A stretch of DNA of 64,000 bases from positions 1,240,001-1,304,000 of the forward strand of contig NZ_AP018920.1 of NCBI RefSeq assembly GCF_003945385.1. Reading direction: 5' to 3'. The position numbers and the translations under genes were made by a program. The first letter of the stretch is position 1, and every line of letters starts with the position of its first letter. Shown in pieces: positions 40,836 through 50,237 of this stretch. Under the pieces are notes generated by a model, which saw only the letters and a list, made by a program, of their open reading frames with translations, searched no databases and was not told where the DNA came from. This DNA is from Pseudonocardia autotrophica (lineage in GTDB: Bacteria; Actinomycetota; Actinomycetes; Mycobacteriales; Pseudonocardiaceae).

Positions 40836-41738
40836 ATGCGGCCCGCACTGCTCACCCGCGAGGTCTCCTCGGGCCTGCGCCGGAACGTGACGATGACCGT
40901 CGCGATGGTGCTGACCACCGCCGTCACCCTGATGTCGGTCGGTGCCGGGTTGCTCGTACTGCGCACCATCGACGACATCTCCACGCTGTACACGAACCGG
41001 TTGGAGATCCAGGTCGCGCTCACCGCCGACGTCTCGGGCTCCGACCAGGACTGTTCCGAGCCGACGTGCGCGTCGCTGCGGTCGGCCGTCGAGACCGCCC
41101 CGGGCGTCGCCGCGGTGACGTTCGAGTCCCAGGAGGAGGCCTACACCCGGTTCCGGGAGCTGTTCGCCGGGCAGTCGGTCGCCGACGTCGCGCGCCCGCA
41201 GTCGCTGCCCGCGACCCTGCGGGTGACGCTCACCGACCAGGAGGCGGGACCGGCCGCCGTCCGCGCCGCCGTCGCCGAACGGCCGGGCGTGCGCGGGGTG
41301 ATCGACCAGCGCGACGTCGTCGGGACGTTGTTCGACTTCCTGGGCGGCGTGCGGAACGTGGCGTTCGCGCTGGCCGTCGTGCAGGCGTTCGCGGCGGTAC
41401 TGCTGATCTCCAACACGGTGCAGGTGTCGGCGTTCACCCGGCGCACCGAGGTGGGGGTGATGCGCCTGGTCGGGGCCACCCGGTGGACGACGCAACTGCC
41501 GTTCCTGGTGGAGGCGGCGATCGCCGGCGCGATCGGCGGCGCGCTCGCCGGGGCCGGGCTGGTGGCGGCCAAGTACGCGGTCGTCGACGATCTCGTCGCG
41601 GCGATCGGGCAGGCCGGCGTGATCCCGCCGGTCCGGCTGACCGACGTGCTGCTGGTGTCGGTCCTGCTGGTGCCGGTCGGTGCCGTCGTCGCGGGTGTCA
41701 CCGGGTACGTGACGCTGCGCGCTTATGTGAAGGTCTGA
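40836..41738 (+). CDS. ftsX: Cell division permease-like protein FtsX
   Basis: A 300-residue membrane protein with the FtsX layout: a cytosolic start, TM1 ([21 protein letters not shown]), a large extracytoplasmic domain (about 50-165, including the pair [12 protein letters not shown]), and three C-terminal helices ([55 protein letters not shown]). It forms the transmembrane half of FtsEX. The two Cys in the external domain are compatible with a disulphide. Directly abuts ftsE. Confidence 0.95.
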   Translation: MRPALLTREVSSGLRRNVTMTVAMVLTTAVTLMSVGAGLLVLRTIDDISTLYTNRLEIQVALTADVSGSDQDCSEPTCASLRSAVETAPGVAAVTFESQEEAYTRFRELFAGQSVADVARPQSLPATLRVTLTDQEAGPAAVRAAVAERPGVRGVIDQRDVVGTLFDFLGGVRNVAFALAVVQAFAAVLLISNTVQVSAFTRRTEVGVMRLVGATRWTTQLPFLVEAAIAGAIGGALAGAGLVAAKYAVVDDLVAAIGQAGVIPPVRLTDVLLVSVLLVPVGAVVAGVTGYVTLRAYVKV

Positions 41739-41766
41739 CCACCGTGCTCACGGGTACCCTGGCCGC

Positions 41767-42252
41767 ATGAAGGAAAAGGGCCGGAAGGTGATCGCGCAGA
41801 ACCGTCGGGCCCGGCACGACTACGCGATCCTGGAGGAGTTCGAGGCCGGGGTCGCGCTGAAGGGGACCGAGGTGAAGAGCCTCCGTCTGGGCCGGGCGTC
41901 GATGGTCGACGCATTCGCCACGATCGACGACGGGGAGATCTTCCTGCGCGGTCTGCACATCCCGGAGTACGTCCGCGGGAGCTGGACCAACCACGAGCCG
42001 CGGCGCACTCGCAAGCTGCTGCTGCACCGCGGCGAGATCGACCGGCTGATGGGCAAGACCCGGGAGGGCGGGCTCACGCTCGTCCCGCTGTCGCTGTACT
42101 TCAACGACGGCAAGGTCAAGTGCGAGATCGCGCTGGCCCGCGGCAAGAAGGACTACGACAAGCGCCGCGACCTCGCGAAGAAGGACGCACAGCGGGAGAT
42201 CGCCCGTGCCGTCGGCCGCGCCGCGAAGGGCCGGGCCCGCAGCCTGGGGTGA
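41767..42252 (+). CDS. smpB: SsrA-binding protein
   Basis: A 161-residue tmRNA-binding protein with [46 protein letters not shown], the [13 protein letters not shown] block and a basic C-terminal tail ([22 protein letters not shown]) that enters the ribosomal mRNA channel. It binds tmRNA (encoded at 44975-45359, 2.7 kb downstream) for rescue of stalled ribosomes. The ATG is 6 nt after TACCCT (41755-41760). Confidence 0.97.
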   Translation: MKEKGRKVIAQNRRARHDYAILEEFEAGVALKGTEVKSLRLGRASMVDAFATIDDGEIFLRGLHIPEYVRGSWTNHEPRRTRKLLLHRGEIDRLMGKTREGGLTLVPLSLYFNDGKVKCEIALARGKKDYDKRRDLAKKDAQREIARAVGRAAKGRARSLG

Positions 42253-42326
42253 GCGGCGCCGGTCCCGGCACCTCCGGGCCGCCGGTGGCCCGGCCGGCCC
42301 CGGCCGGTCCGCCTAGGGTGGGCACC

Positions 42327-43274
42327 GTGGATCTCCCCGTGCCACCCCGCGACGACGCGGACGTCCCGCGCTGGACCGCCGAGCTGGGCCTGCCCGGCCT
42401 GGTCGACGTGCACGTGCACTTCCTGCCCGAGCGCATGCTGCACAAGGTGTGGGCCTACTTCGACGAGGCCAGGACGCACTACGGCACCGACTGGCCGGTG
42501 CAGTACCGGCTACCCGAACAGCAGCGCTACGAGGTGCTGGAACAGCTCGGTGTGCTCGCGTTCGCGCCGCTGACCTACCCGCACAAGGCGGGCATGGGGG
42601 AGTGGCTGACCGGCTGGGCCGGCGAGTTCGCCGACGCCCACCCGCGCGCCGTCCGCACCGCCACGCTCTTCCCGGAGCCCTCGGTCGCCGACTACCTGGG
42701 CCGGGCCGTCGAGGCCGGCGCCCGGATGGTCAAGGTGCACGTGCAGGTCGGCGCGTTCGATCCACGCGATCCGCTGCTGCGCGACGCCTGGGGGCTGCTC
42801 GCCGACGCCGGGATCCCGGCCGTCGTGCACTGCGGGGACGGCCCGATCCCGGGGCGGCACACCGGTCTCGGGATCTTCGCCGAGGTGCTCGAGGCACACC
42901 CGTCGCTGCGGATCGTGCTGGCGCACGCGGGCATGCCGGACTTCCGCGGGGCGCTGGAGCTGCTGGAGCGGTTCCCGAACCTGGTGCTGGACACGACGAT
43001 GGTCGGCACCGCGTTCAGCGAGCGGATCGCCCCGCTGCCCGCGGACTGGCCGGCGCAGCTCGCGCGGTTCCCGGGCCGGATCGTGCTCGGGTCCGACTTC
43101 CCCAACATCCCCTATCCGTACGCGGAGCAGCTGGCGGCGATCCACGACTGGGCCACCGCCGAGCCGCGCCTCGGGCAGTCGTTCCTGCGCTCGGTGCTGT
43201 ACGAGGCGCCGGCCGAACTGCTGGGCGTCCGCGACGGGCTGCCGTCCCCGAGCATCCAGGAGTCCCCGTGGTGA
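42327..43274 (+). CDS. Amidohydrolase family protein (ACMSD-like TIM barrel)
   Basis: A 315-residue metal-dependent hydrolase. The first metal site is VDVHVHFLPE (HxH), later ligands are likely in MVKVHVQVGAFDP, VVHCGDGPIPG, LAHAGMPDF and LGSDFPNIPYPY (Asp). This pattern is that of the PF04909 amidohydrolases (decarboxylases and lactonases). The exact substrate is unknown. The GTG at 42327 lies 7 nt after TAGGGT (42314-42319). It overlaps the next gene by 4 nt. Confidence 0.87.
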   Translation: MDLPVPPRDDADVPRWTAELGLPGLVDVHVHFLPERMLHKVWAYFDEARTHYGTDWPVQYRLPEQQRYEVLEQLGVLAFAPLTYPHKAGMGEWLTGWAGEFADAHPRAVRTATLFPEPSVADYLGRAVEAGARMVKVHVQVGAFDPRDPLLRDAWGLLADAGIPAVVHCGDGPIPGRHTGLGIFAEVLEAHPSLRIVLAHAGMPDFRGALELLERFPNLVLDTTMVGTAFSERIAPLPADWPAQLARFPGRIVLGSDFPNIPYPYAEQLAAIHDWATAEPRLGQSFLRSVLYEAPAELLGVRDGLPSPSIQESPW

Positions 43275-44527
43275 ACCCGCAGCACGACCCGACCGGCGGG
43301 GCCGCGCCGTCGGAGCCGGTGGACATCGCGATCTACGGGGCCACCGGTTTCGTCGGGGCGCTGACCGCCCGCCATCTCGCCGAGCACGCCCCGCCCGGGG
43401 TCCGGATCGCGCTCGCCGGCCGGTCCGAGGCGAAGCTCGCCGCGACCCGGGCGAGCCTGCCCGGCGCCGCCCGGGAGTGGCCGCTGATCGTCGCCGACTC
43501 CTCGGACCGGGCGGCCACCGACCGGCTGGCCGCCGCCGCCCGCGTCGTCCTGACCACGGTCGGTCCGTACGCGAAGTACGGCAGGCAGCTCGTCGAGTCG
43601 TGTGCCCGGGCCGGCACGCACTACGCGGACCTGACCGGCGAGGTGCTGTTCGTGCGGGACACCATCGACCGCTGGCACGGTGTCGCCGAGTCCACCGGGG
43701 CCCGCATCGTGCACTCCTGCGGCTACGACTCGATCCCGTCCGACCTGGGCGTGTGGCTCGCGCACCGCGCGGCGGCGGCCGACGACGCCGGCGGGCTCAC
43801 CGAGGTCCGGACGGTCGCCACGCTGCGCGGCGGGGTCAGCGGCGGCACGGTCGACTCGCTGCGCGGCCACATCGACGCTGTCCGTACCGATCGCAGGCAG
43901 CGCCGGCTGGCGGCGGATCCGCACACGCTGAGCCCGGATCGCGCCGCCGAGCCGACGCCGTCCCAGCCGGCCGACGCCGGGTGGCCGGCCCGGCTCGACG
44001 ACGGGACCTGGACCGCACCGTTCGTGATGGCGTCGCACAACACCCGCATCGTGCGCCGCTCCAATGCACTGCTCGGCCACGCCTACGGGCCGGGTCTGCG
44101 CTACGGCGAGCTGCAGGGCTGCGGGACGGGGCCGGTCGGTGCGGTCACCGCCGCCGGCGTCACCGGGGGGATCGGCGCGCTGGTGGGTGCGTTCACGGTG
44201 CCGGCGATCCGCCCGCTCCTCGACCGGGTGCTGCCGTCGCCGGGTGCGGGCCCGTCGGAGCGGACCCGGGAGCGCGGGTGGTTCCGGATGGACGTCCGGG
44301 CCCGGACCGAGTCGGGCCGGAGCTACCGGGTGACGGTCTCCGGGCCGGGCGATCCCGGGTACGCCGCGACCGCGGTGATGCTGGGCGAGAGCGGGCTCGC
44401 ACTCGCCACCGGCGGCTCGGCGCTGCCCGGCCGGGCCGGTTCGCTGACCCCGGCGACCGCGATGGGGGACGTGCTCGTCGACCGGCTGCGGGCAGCCGGG
44501 CACACCTACCGGGTCTCGCCGGGCTGA
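43271..44527 (+). CDS. Saccharopine dehydrogenase-like trans-acting enoyl reductase
   Basis: A 418-residue NADP-binding protein of the family that includes mycobacterial Rv2449c/Rv2953. It begins VDIAIYGATGFVGALTARHLAEHAPPGVRIALAGRSEAKL (Rossmann GATGFVG), then VVLTTVGPYAKYGRQLVESCARAGTHYADLTGE and IVHSCGYDSIPSDLGVWL, which are hallmark blocks of the family. It may reduce double bonds on lipid or polyketide intermediates. I choose the GTG at 43271 (4-nt overlap with the amidohydrolase stop); GTG 43268 is equally possible. The last 11 codons and stop are duplicated just downstream. Confidence 0.85.
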   Translation: MNPQHDPTGGAAPSEPVDIAIYGATGFVGALTARHLAEHAPPGVRIALAGRSEAKLAATRASLPGAAREWPLIVADSSDRAATDRLAAAARVVLTTVGPYAKYGRQLVESCARAGTHYADLTGEVLFVRDTIDRWHGVAESTGARIVHSCGYDSIPSDLGVWLAHRAAAADDAGGLTEVRTVATLRGGVSGGTVDSLRGHIDAVRTDRRQRRLAADPHTLSPDRAAEPTPSQPADAGWPARLDDGTWTAPFVMASHNTRIVRRSNALLGHAYGPGLRYGELQGCGTGPVGAVTAAGVTGGIGALVGAFTVPAIRPLLDRVLPSPGAGPSERTRERGWFRMDVRARTESGRSYRVTVSGPGDPGYAATAVMLGESGLALATGGSALPGRAGSLTPATAMGDVLVDRLRAAGHTYRVSPG

Positions 44528-44602
44528 GCTGCGGCGCGGTCGCCGCCCGCCGGGCACACACCTACCGGGTGACGCCGGGCTGAGCTGCGGTGCGGTCGCC
44601 GC
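44495..44602. repeat. Tandem duplication of the gene 3' end
   Basis: 44495-44546 (last codons, TGA and 20 nt beyond) is repeated at 44549-44602 with a 2-nt insertion and a few substitutions. Both copies contain the CACCTACCGGGT ... GCCGGGCTGAGCTGCGG block. The second copy is non-coding in the gene frame. Confidence 0.85.
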
Positions 44603-44974
44603 TGGCCGGGCGGTGCTCCCCGCCCGCGTCGCACGGCGCCGTCGGTTTGCGCGGCGCGGTGCCGGCCAACCTTCGTCGCGCGGTGCCGGCTGCGCCTGCC
44701 TGCGTCGCAGGGGGTCGCCTGCTCGCGCCGCAGGGTGCCGCCTGCTCGCGTGTCGCAGGGGGTGCCGCCTGCCTGCGTTGGAGGGTGCCGCCTGCTCGCG
44801 CCGCACCGTGCAGCCTCCCGCCTGCCCACCCGCCTGCTGCGCCGTCGCACCCGGTCTCCGGGGCGCCGCGCCGCGCCCGGAACGGAACCGGAATGATCCG
44901 CGGGCCGCGAGGCGTTATGCTGGACGTCCGCGCGGGTACGCCCGGGCGGACACAGGTGGTCACCTACCTGCCCA
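44603..44974. repeat. Degenerate repeats and tmRNA promoter region
   Basis: From about 44640 to 44840 the sequence is built of variants of GCAGGGTGCCGCCTGCTCGCG at a spacing of roughly 27 nt. No gene is supported. TATGCT at 44916-44921 is a likely -10 for the tmRNA, about 50 nt before its mature 5' end. Confidence 0.65.
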
Positions 44975-45359
44975 GGGGGTGAACGGTTTCGACTCCGATC
45001 GTTGATCGAGGTGAAGCGTGCCGAGGAAGGCGACGATGATCTCGTTAACCATGCGTCGCAAAAAAATAAGTGCCGACAACAGTCGCACTGCCCCGCAGAG
45101 CGCTTACGCGCTCGCTGCCTGATTACCAGGTAGGGGCTGTCGGGCCGGAGGCGTCCCCGCTCCGGATCCCGGCATCATTAAGGGGACTCACCCTGCGGCT
45201 CGGCCGCGGAGCCGCAGGGGACATCTCACAGCGGCTGGGATCGTCACACCGGCTTGTTCGCGTGACCGGTGGATCCGAGTAGAGACGTAGCGAACTGCGC
45301 ACGGAGAAGCCCTCGTGAACCGACGGAGGACCCGGGTTCGATTCCCGGCACCTCCACCA
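44975..45359 (+). ncRNA. ssrA: Transfer-messenger RNA
   Basis: A 385-nt tmRNA. The 5' end GGGGGTGAACGGTTTCGACTCC pairs through GGGGGTG with CACCTCC at the 3' end, which is followed by ACCA (45356-45359). The T arm (CCGGGTTCGATTCCCGG) is perfect. The tag reading frame runs from GCC at 45072 to TGA at 45120-45122 and encodes ADNSRTAPQSAYALAA, ending in the proteolysis signal ALAA; an A-rich stretch precedes the resume codon as usual. A 17-bp GC hairpin terminator follows. Confidence 0.96.
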
Positions 45360-45366
45360 CCACTGC

Positions 45367-45403
45367 GGCGGCCCCGTCCCGGATCATCCGGGACGGGGCC
45401 GCC
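45367..45403 (+). terminator. tmRNA terminator hairpin
   Basis: A long perfect stem GGCGGCCCCGTCCCGG / CCGGGACGGGGCCGCC around an ATCAT loop, 8 nt after the tmRNA end. It is followed by GTCGTTC, with no real T run. Confidence 0.75.
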
Positions 45404-45445
45404 GTCGTTCTGCGGGGCGGGGTGGTGCGGTGAGAAGCTGGGGGC

Positions 45446-45637
45446 ATGCATGTCTCCGTGGACAAGGATCTCTGTATCGGTGCCGGGCAGTGCGTCGTCA
45501 CCGCACCCGACGTGTTCGACCAGGACGACGACGGCATCGTCGAGCTGCTGACCGACCACCCGGCCGAGACCGACCACGACGCGGTCAGGGAGGCCGAGCA
45601 CGTCTGCCCGGCGAGGGTGATCGCCGTCGAGGGCTGA
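45446..45637 (+). CDS. Single-cluster ferredoxin ([3Fe-4S]-type)
   Basis: A 63-residue ferredoxin. Cluster Cys are visible in CIGAGQC and in HVCPARVI; the position of the second Cys of a [4Fe-4S] motif is Ala (CxxAxxC), giving the three-Cys pattern of [3Fe-4S] ferredoxins that serve cytochromes P450 in actinomycetes. No P450 gene is next to it, so its partner is elsewhere. ATG at 45446. Confidence 0.92.
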   Translation: MHVSVDKDLCIGAGQCVVTAPDVFDQDDDGIVELLTDHPAETDHDAVREAEHVCPARVIAVEG

Positions 45638-45710
45638 GCAGGCACCCTCGGCGGTCGCGGCCTCGGCGCCGTCGGGCTCGGGCCGTGCCGTGCCGTGTTG
45701 CGCTGTGTCC

Positions 45711-46439
45711 TCAGCCGACGCTGACGCCGATCAGCATGCCGACCAGGTAGGTCGCGCCGGCCGCGATCGCACCGAACGCGAGCTGGCGCAGTGCCGCACC
45801 CCACCACGTCCGCGAGGTGAACCGCGATGTCAGCGCCCCGGCGACCAGCAGACCGATCCCGCCGACCGCCAGGCCGAGCGCCAGCGACGAGTACCCGAGC
45901 AGGAACGTCACCAGCGGGATGATCCCGCCCACCACGAACGCCGCGAACGACGACGTCGCCGCCACCCACGGAGACGGCTTGCTGTCCAGGCTGACGCCCA
46001 GCTCCTGGGTGAGGTGCACCCGCAGGGCCAGCTCCGGATCGGCGTGCACCTCGCGGGCCACGGCGGCGGCGGTCTGCTCGGAGAGGCCCATCTCGCGGTA
46101 GGTCTGGGCGAGCTCGTACTGCTCGGCCCGGGGATGCCGGGCGAGCTCCCGCCGCTCGACCGACGCCTCGGCGTCGACGGCGTCGTTCTGGGTGCCGACC
46201 GACGCGAACTCGCCGAGCGCCATCGAGAACGCGCCGGCGACGACCCCGGCCATCCCGGTCAGCACGATCAGGTCGCGGTCCGCACCGCCGCCGCCCACTC
46301 CCGCGATCAGCGCGATCGTGGTGACGAGCCCGTCCATCGCGCCGAACGTCGCCGCCCGCAGCCAGCCGCCGGACACGTCCCGATGGCCGTGGTCGTGCTG
46401 GTGCTCGGCCAGCTCCGCGGCCAGCTCCGGATCCTCCAT
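45711..46439 (-). CDS. VIT1/CCC1 family iron/manganese transporter
   Basis: A 242-residue membrane protein. After a His/Asp/Glu-rich start (MEDPELAAELAEHQHDHGHRD) comes TM1 with LRAATFGAMDGLVTTIALIAGVGG, then TM2 (MAGVVAGAFSMALGEFASVGTQNDA), a cytosolic Glu-rich metal-binding helix region (RRELARHPRAEQYELAQTYREMG) and three more helices. This is the VIT/CCC1 fold that exports Fe or Mn to a storage compartment or out of the cell. The ATG at 46439 lies 8 nt after TATCAT (46453-46448). Confidence 0.9.
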   Translation of the reverse strand: MEDPELAAELAEHQHDHGHRDVSGGWLRAATFGAMDGLVTTIALIAGVGGGGADRDLIVLTGMAGVVAGAFSMALGEFASVGTQNDAVDAEASVERRELARHPRAEQYELAQTYREMGLSEQTAAAVAREVHADPELALRVHLTQELGVSLDSKPSPWVAATSSFAAFVVGGIIPLVTFLLGYSSLALGLAVGGIGLLVAGALTSRFTSRTWWGAALRQLAFGAIAAGATYLVGMLIGVSVG

Positions 46440-46699
46440 GAGTTGTGATGATATGCCGGTGACCTGCACGGACAAGGTCGAGAACACGCCGGAACCGGAC
46501 GGCACGGAAGGGTGGTGGCTGCCCTGCTCCGGTCGCCGGTGTCGGCCGTGCCGCCGGTGGCTCCGATGACGGCGGGCCTGCCGGTGGCGTCGGCTGCTGT
46601 CGTGGTGCCACACCACCGCGGGCACACCGGACGTGAGGGTGGCGGTGGCCCGGGGCGGCTCGGCGCGCGGTTGCGGGCGGCCCGCTCGACACTGGACCG

Positions 46700-48229
46700 A
46701 TGGCGACACCCCGTACCCCGCGGCGTCGGCGGGGGCCCGGCCCGGTCGACGACCGGGCACCGTTGTGGCTGTTCGCCGACCAGCTCGGGCCGCACGTGTG
46801 GGACACCGACGAGCACGCCGGGCGGGAGATCGTCCTGGTCGAGTCGGCGCGCGCACTGGGCCGCCGACCCCATCACCGGCAGAAACTGCACCTCGTCCTG
46901 TCCGGGATGCGGCATCTCGCCGACCAGCTCGGTGACCGGGTGACCTACCTGCGTACCGAGACCTACCGCGAGGCGCTGGAACGGATCGGCAGGCCCGTCG
47001 TCGTGCATCAGCCGACCTCGTTCCCGGCGTCGGACATGGTGCGCCGGTTCCGGCAGGAGGGCCTCGTCGCCGAGATCCGGCCGACACCGACGTTCGCCCT
47101 GTCGAAAGAGGAGTTCGACGACTGGGCCGGTGATCGGGACACCTTCCGGATGGAGGAGTTCTACCGGGCGCAGCGCGAGCGGTTCGAGGTGCTCGTCGAC
47201 GGCGACGGACCGGTCGGCGGAACATGGAATCTCGATCGGGAGAACCGCGAACCCCCGCCGAAGGGCGCGACGTCGCTCGACCTCACACCACCGTGGCAGC
47301 CGTCCGAGGACGGGATCGACGAACAGGTCCGGGCGGAGCTCGACGCCGCACCGTGGCAGATGTCCGGTGTGGACGGGCCCCGGCGATTCGCCGTGACCCA
47401 CGGCGAGGCGACGGCGGCACTGCAGCACTTCGTCCGGTACCGGCTCGACACGTTCGGCCCCTACGAGGACGCCGTGCTGGCCCGGGACTGGGCGATGGCG
47501 CACTCGCTGTTGTCGGTCCCGATGAACCTCGGTGTGCTGCATCCGCTCGATGCGGTGCGCGCCGCCGAGCGCGCCTACCACGACGGCACCGCACGGCTGG
47601 CCAGCGTCGAGGGCTTCGTCCGGCAGGTACTCGGCTGGCGTGAGTACGTGTGGCAGCTGTACTGGAGGTTCGGGCGCGACTACACCCGTCGCAACCAGCT
47701 ACGGGCACGTTCGCCGCTGCCGGACTGGTGGACCGATCTCGACGCCGACGCGGTCACCGCGCGGTGTCTGTCGTCGGCACTCGCTGACGTCCGGGATCGC
47801 GGCTGGACGCACCACATCCCGCGTCTGATGATCCTCGGCAACCACGCCCTGCAACGCGGATACCGGCCCGTGGAGCTCAACGAGTGGTTCGCGACCCGGT
47901 TCGTCGACGGCTTCGCCTGGGTCATGCCGGCCAACGTGATCGGGATGAGCCAGCACGCGGACGGTGGCCGGATGGCCACCAAGCCGTACTCGTCGGGCGG
48001 CGCCTACATCGACCGGATGACCGACTTCTGCGGGGGCTGCGCGTTCGACCCGAAGGTGCGGGTCGGGGAGAACGCCTGCCCCTACACCGCCGGCTACTGG
48101 CAGTTCGTGCACCGGCACCGCGACCTGATGGCGTCGAACAACCGGACCGCGCGGGCCGTCGCCACGATGGATCGGTTGAAGGACCTCGACGAGCTGCTGG
48201 AACAGGAATCCGCCCGCGAGCGGTACTGA
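46700..48229 (+). CDS. FeS-cluster cryptochrome/photolyase (CryPro, (6-4) type)
   Basis: A 509-residue protein of the deoxyribodipyrimidine-photolyase-related family. The N-terminal antenna domain starts LWLFADQLGPHVW. The FAD domain contains WREYVWQLYWRFG and WVMPANVIGMSQHADGGRMATKPYSSGGAYI. Four cluster Cys are visible: one in ARCLSS, then DFCGGCAFDP and ENACPYTAGYW, matching the [4Fe-4S] ligands of bacterial PhrB. Members repair (6-4) photoproducts with blue light. ATG at 46700. A GTAGCC microsatellite follows the stop. Confidence 0.92.
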   Translation: MATPRTPRRRRGPGPVDDRAPLWLFADQLGPHVWDTDEHAGREIVLVESARALGRRPHHRQKLHLVLSGMRHLADQLGDRVTYLRTETYREALERIGRPVVVHQPTSFPASDMVRRFRQEGLVAEIRPTPTFALSKEEFDDWAGDRDTFRMEEFYRAQRERFEVLVDGDGPVGGTWNLDRENREPPPKGATSLDLTPPWQPSEDGIDEQVRAELDAAPWQMSGVDGPRRFAVTHGEATAALQHFVRYRLDTFGPYEDAVLARDWAMAHSLLSVPMNLGVLHPLDAVRAAERAYHDGTARLASVEGFVRQVLGWREYVWQLYWRFGRDYTRRNQLRARSPLPDWWTDLDADAVTARCLSSALADVRDRGWTHHIPRLMILGNHALQRGYRPVELNEWFATRFVDGFAWVMPANVIGMSQHADGGRMATKPYSSGGAYIDRMTDFCGGCAFDPKVRVGENACPYTAGYWQFVHRHRDLMASNNRTARAVATMDRLKDLDELLEQESARERY

Positions 48230-48234
48230 GGCTC

Positions 48235-48270
48235 GTAGCCGTAGCCGTAGCCGTAGCCGTAGCCGTAGCC
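48235..48270. repeat. GTAGCC hexanucleotide microsatellite
   Basis: Six perfect copies of GTAGCC start 6 bp after the stop codon of the photolyase gene. Confidence 0.95.
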
Positions 48271-48337
48271 GAGCAGTGGCCGTGGCAGTAGGGCGTGGGC
48301 GGAGGGTGCCTGCGCTGTGTCGCTCGTGACCCGGGCA

Positions 48338-50014
48338 TCAGAACGGTGCCTCGGCGGTGCTCCGGGCGAGCCGGTCGGCCAGTCCGGGGTCACGCAGCAA
48401 CGCGAGCACGCTCGGACCACGCCGGCCGGGCTCGCCGGCCCCACCGGTCCCACCGATCCCGCCGGATCCGGCCGGTTCCGGTTCGGACCGGTGGACGTGC
48501 CCGGACGGGGTGGTCCACTCCGTCGTTCCGTCCGGGAGCAGCACGGTGCGCCACCCGGGCATGTGCTTGAGGACGTGGTGCGAACGGCACAGCGGATGCA
48601 GGTTGTCGGCGCTCGTCGGCCCGGCGCCGGTCCGCGGATCGTGCGGAACCACGTGGTCGAGATCGCAGCGGTGGGCGGGGACCCGGCACCCCGGATGTGC
48701 GCACCTCCCGTGCCGTGCGCGAACCAGCTCGGTCAGGGCGGCGCCCGGCCGGTAGGTGGTCGTGTCCCGGTGGACGACGTGCCCGGCCGGATCGGTCAGC
48801 AGCCGGTACCAGACGCTGTCCGGGTCGAAGGCCAGCGCGCGGGCGTCGGCGACGGGCAGCGGCCCGTACCCGGCGAGCTCGGCCGGATCGTCGGACCGGC
48901 CGAGGAGCGCATCGAGGGAGACGGTGACGTTGACCCGTACCGAAACCGAGTTGCGGACGGCGTCGTAACCGCCGGGGAGGGCGCACGTCGGCCCGGTGGT
49001 GGCCGGCCCGGTGCCGGTCGGCTCGGCGCCGGCCGTGGCCGCGCCGCACTCCGGGTGCTCTCCCGCGGTACCGGCGCTCGTGCCGGTCCACCCCGTCTCG
49101 CGCAGGACGAGATCGGTCAGTACATCCGCGCGGCGCTGGTCCATCGTGCGTGGATCGCTGCTCCCACACCGACGGGCGTGCTCGTCGAGCACGGCATAGA
49201 TGCCGACCACGGCCGCCGCCGGGAGGAACACTCGCAGCGTCGCCATCCCCTGTGGTTCGCTCTGCAGCTCGACCGATCGCGAGCCGATCGCCCGGTCGCG
49301 GCGCCGCACCGGGATCTCACGATCGGCGAGTGCGGTCAGGAAACGGTCGATCGCCGCGCGCAGCTGACCGACCGTCTTCTGTGGTGCCGCCGGGAGTACG
49401 GCGGCCTGAAGTCGCGCGGCCTGTTCGTCGGTCAGGTCGGCGGTGCCGTCGAGGATCGAGCGGGTCTTCGCGAGGGTCAGCAGCCCGGATCGGGCCAGCG
49501 CGATGGTGGGCCCGTGCACCGGCTCGTGCAGGCGGCGGGCGTGCTCGATGCGCCGGAGCATCGCGGCACCGGTCAGGTGCAGCATCAGCTGGATCTCGGC
49601 AGTCGCGGACCGGGAGGCGTGACCGACCGTGTCGAAGGGCCCGGGTGGGCCGTCGGCCGGATCCCGATCATCGAGGAACCGGGCCATGGCGCCCTCCGCG
49701 TCGGTGACGAAGGAGCACATCTCGGCATCCTGCAAGGTCTGCAGCCAGCCGATGACGCGCTCGAAGGCACCGATCCGCTCCAGGCGCTCGGTGTCGGATG
49801 CCGATCGGTCGGGCGACCGTGCCAGGACCGCGACGAGTGCGGTGTCGGGAACGCGCTCGGCCCAGCGGACGGGCTCGGCGGCAGCGGCAGCGGCAGCGGG
49901 ACGGTCACGATCACAGGCAGGGGCAGGGGCAGGGGCAGGGGCAGGGGTGAGGTGACCGGCTCCGGATCCGTTGCCGGTCCCGTCACTGCTGGCAGAACCC
50001 CATGTCTCGAACAT
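48338..50014 (-). CDS. DUF222 / HNH endonuclease domain protein (13E12 repeat family)
   Basis: A 558-residue protein of the multicopy actinobacterial DUF222-HNH family. The first 50 residues contain Ala-Pro and Ala microsatellites (APAPAPAPA, then seven Ala). A DUF222 helical domain follows. The C-terminal HNH motif is RCAHPGCRVPAHRCDLDHVVPHDPRTGAGPTSADNLHPLCRSHHVLKH, with two Cys pairs and the catalytic DH. Biological role unknown; many actinomycetes carry dozens of copies. The ATG at 50014 is 7 nt after AACAAT; an upstream ATG exists. Confidence 0.88.
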   Translation of the reverse strand: MFETWGSASSDGTGNGSGAGHLTPAPAPAPAPACDRDRPAAAAAAAEPVRWAERVPDTALVAVLARSPDRSASDTERLERIGAFERVIGWLQTLQDAEMCSFVTDAEGAMARFLDDRDPADGPPGPFDTVGHASRSATAEIQLMLHLTGAAMLRRIEHARRLHEPVHGPTIALARSGLLTLAKTRSILDGTADLTDEQAARLQAAVLPAAPQKTVGQLRAAIDRFLTALADREIPVRRRDRAIGSRSVELQSEPQGMATLRVFLPAAAVVGIYAVLDEHARRCGSSDPRTMDQRRADVLTDLVLRETGWTGTSAGTAGEHPECGAATAGAEPTGTGPATTGPTCALPGGYDAVRNSVSVRVNVTVSLDALLGRSDDPAELAGYGPLPVADARALAFDPDSVWYRLLTDPAGHVVHRDTTTYRPGAALTELVRARHGRCAHPGCRVPAHRCDLDHVVPHDPRTGAGPTSADNLHPLCRSHHVLKHMPGWRTVLLPDGTTEWTTPSGHVHRSEPEPAGSGGIGGTGGAGEPGRRGPSVLALLRDPGLADRLARSTAEAPF

Positions 50015-50237
50015 GCGGTCGATTGTTGCGGATGGTTCCGACAGTTTCGGCGCGATTCGGCAGGCTGTGGACAACTCGGCGCTGGTTCACCCTGATGGAG
50101 CATGGGGTCGTGGGCGTGACTCCGATGGCTGTGGATACCGGAGCGGCCCGGCCGAGCGACCGTCGGTCGGGAGACACGGTCGTCGTCCGCCCGGACGTGT
50201 GAACCGCGCGGCACGGGCCCCTCGCTAGGCTCCCGCC

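Noticed and set aside
44640..44840. Coding potential in the repeat region before tmRNA (frames rich in Ala, Cys, Arg and Pro)
   Set aside because: All frames are open only because of the repeats; no ribosome site, no conserved motif, and the period does not produce a stable peptide repeat.
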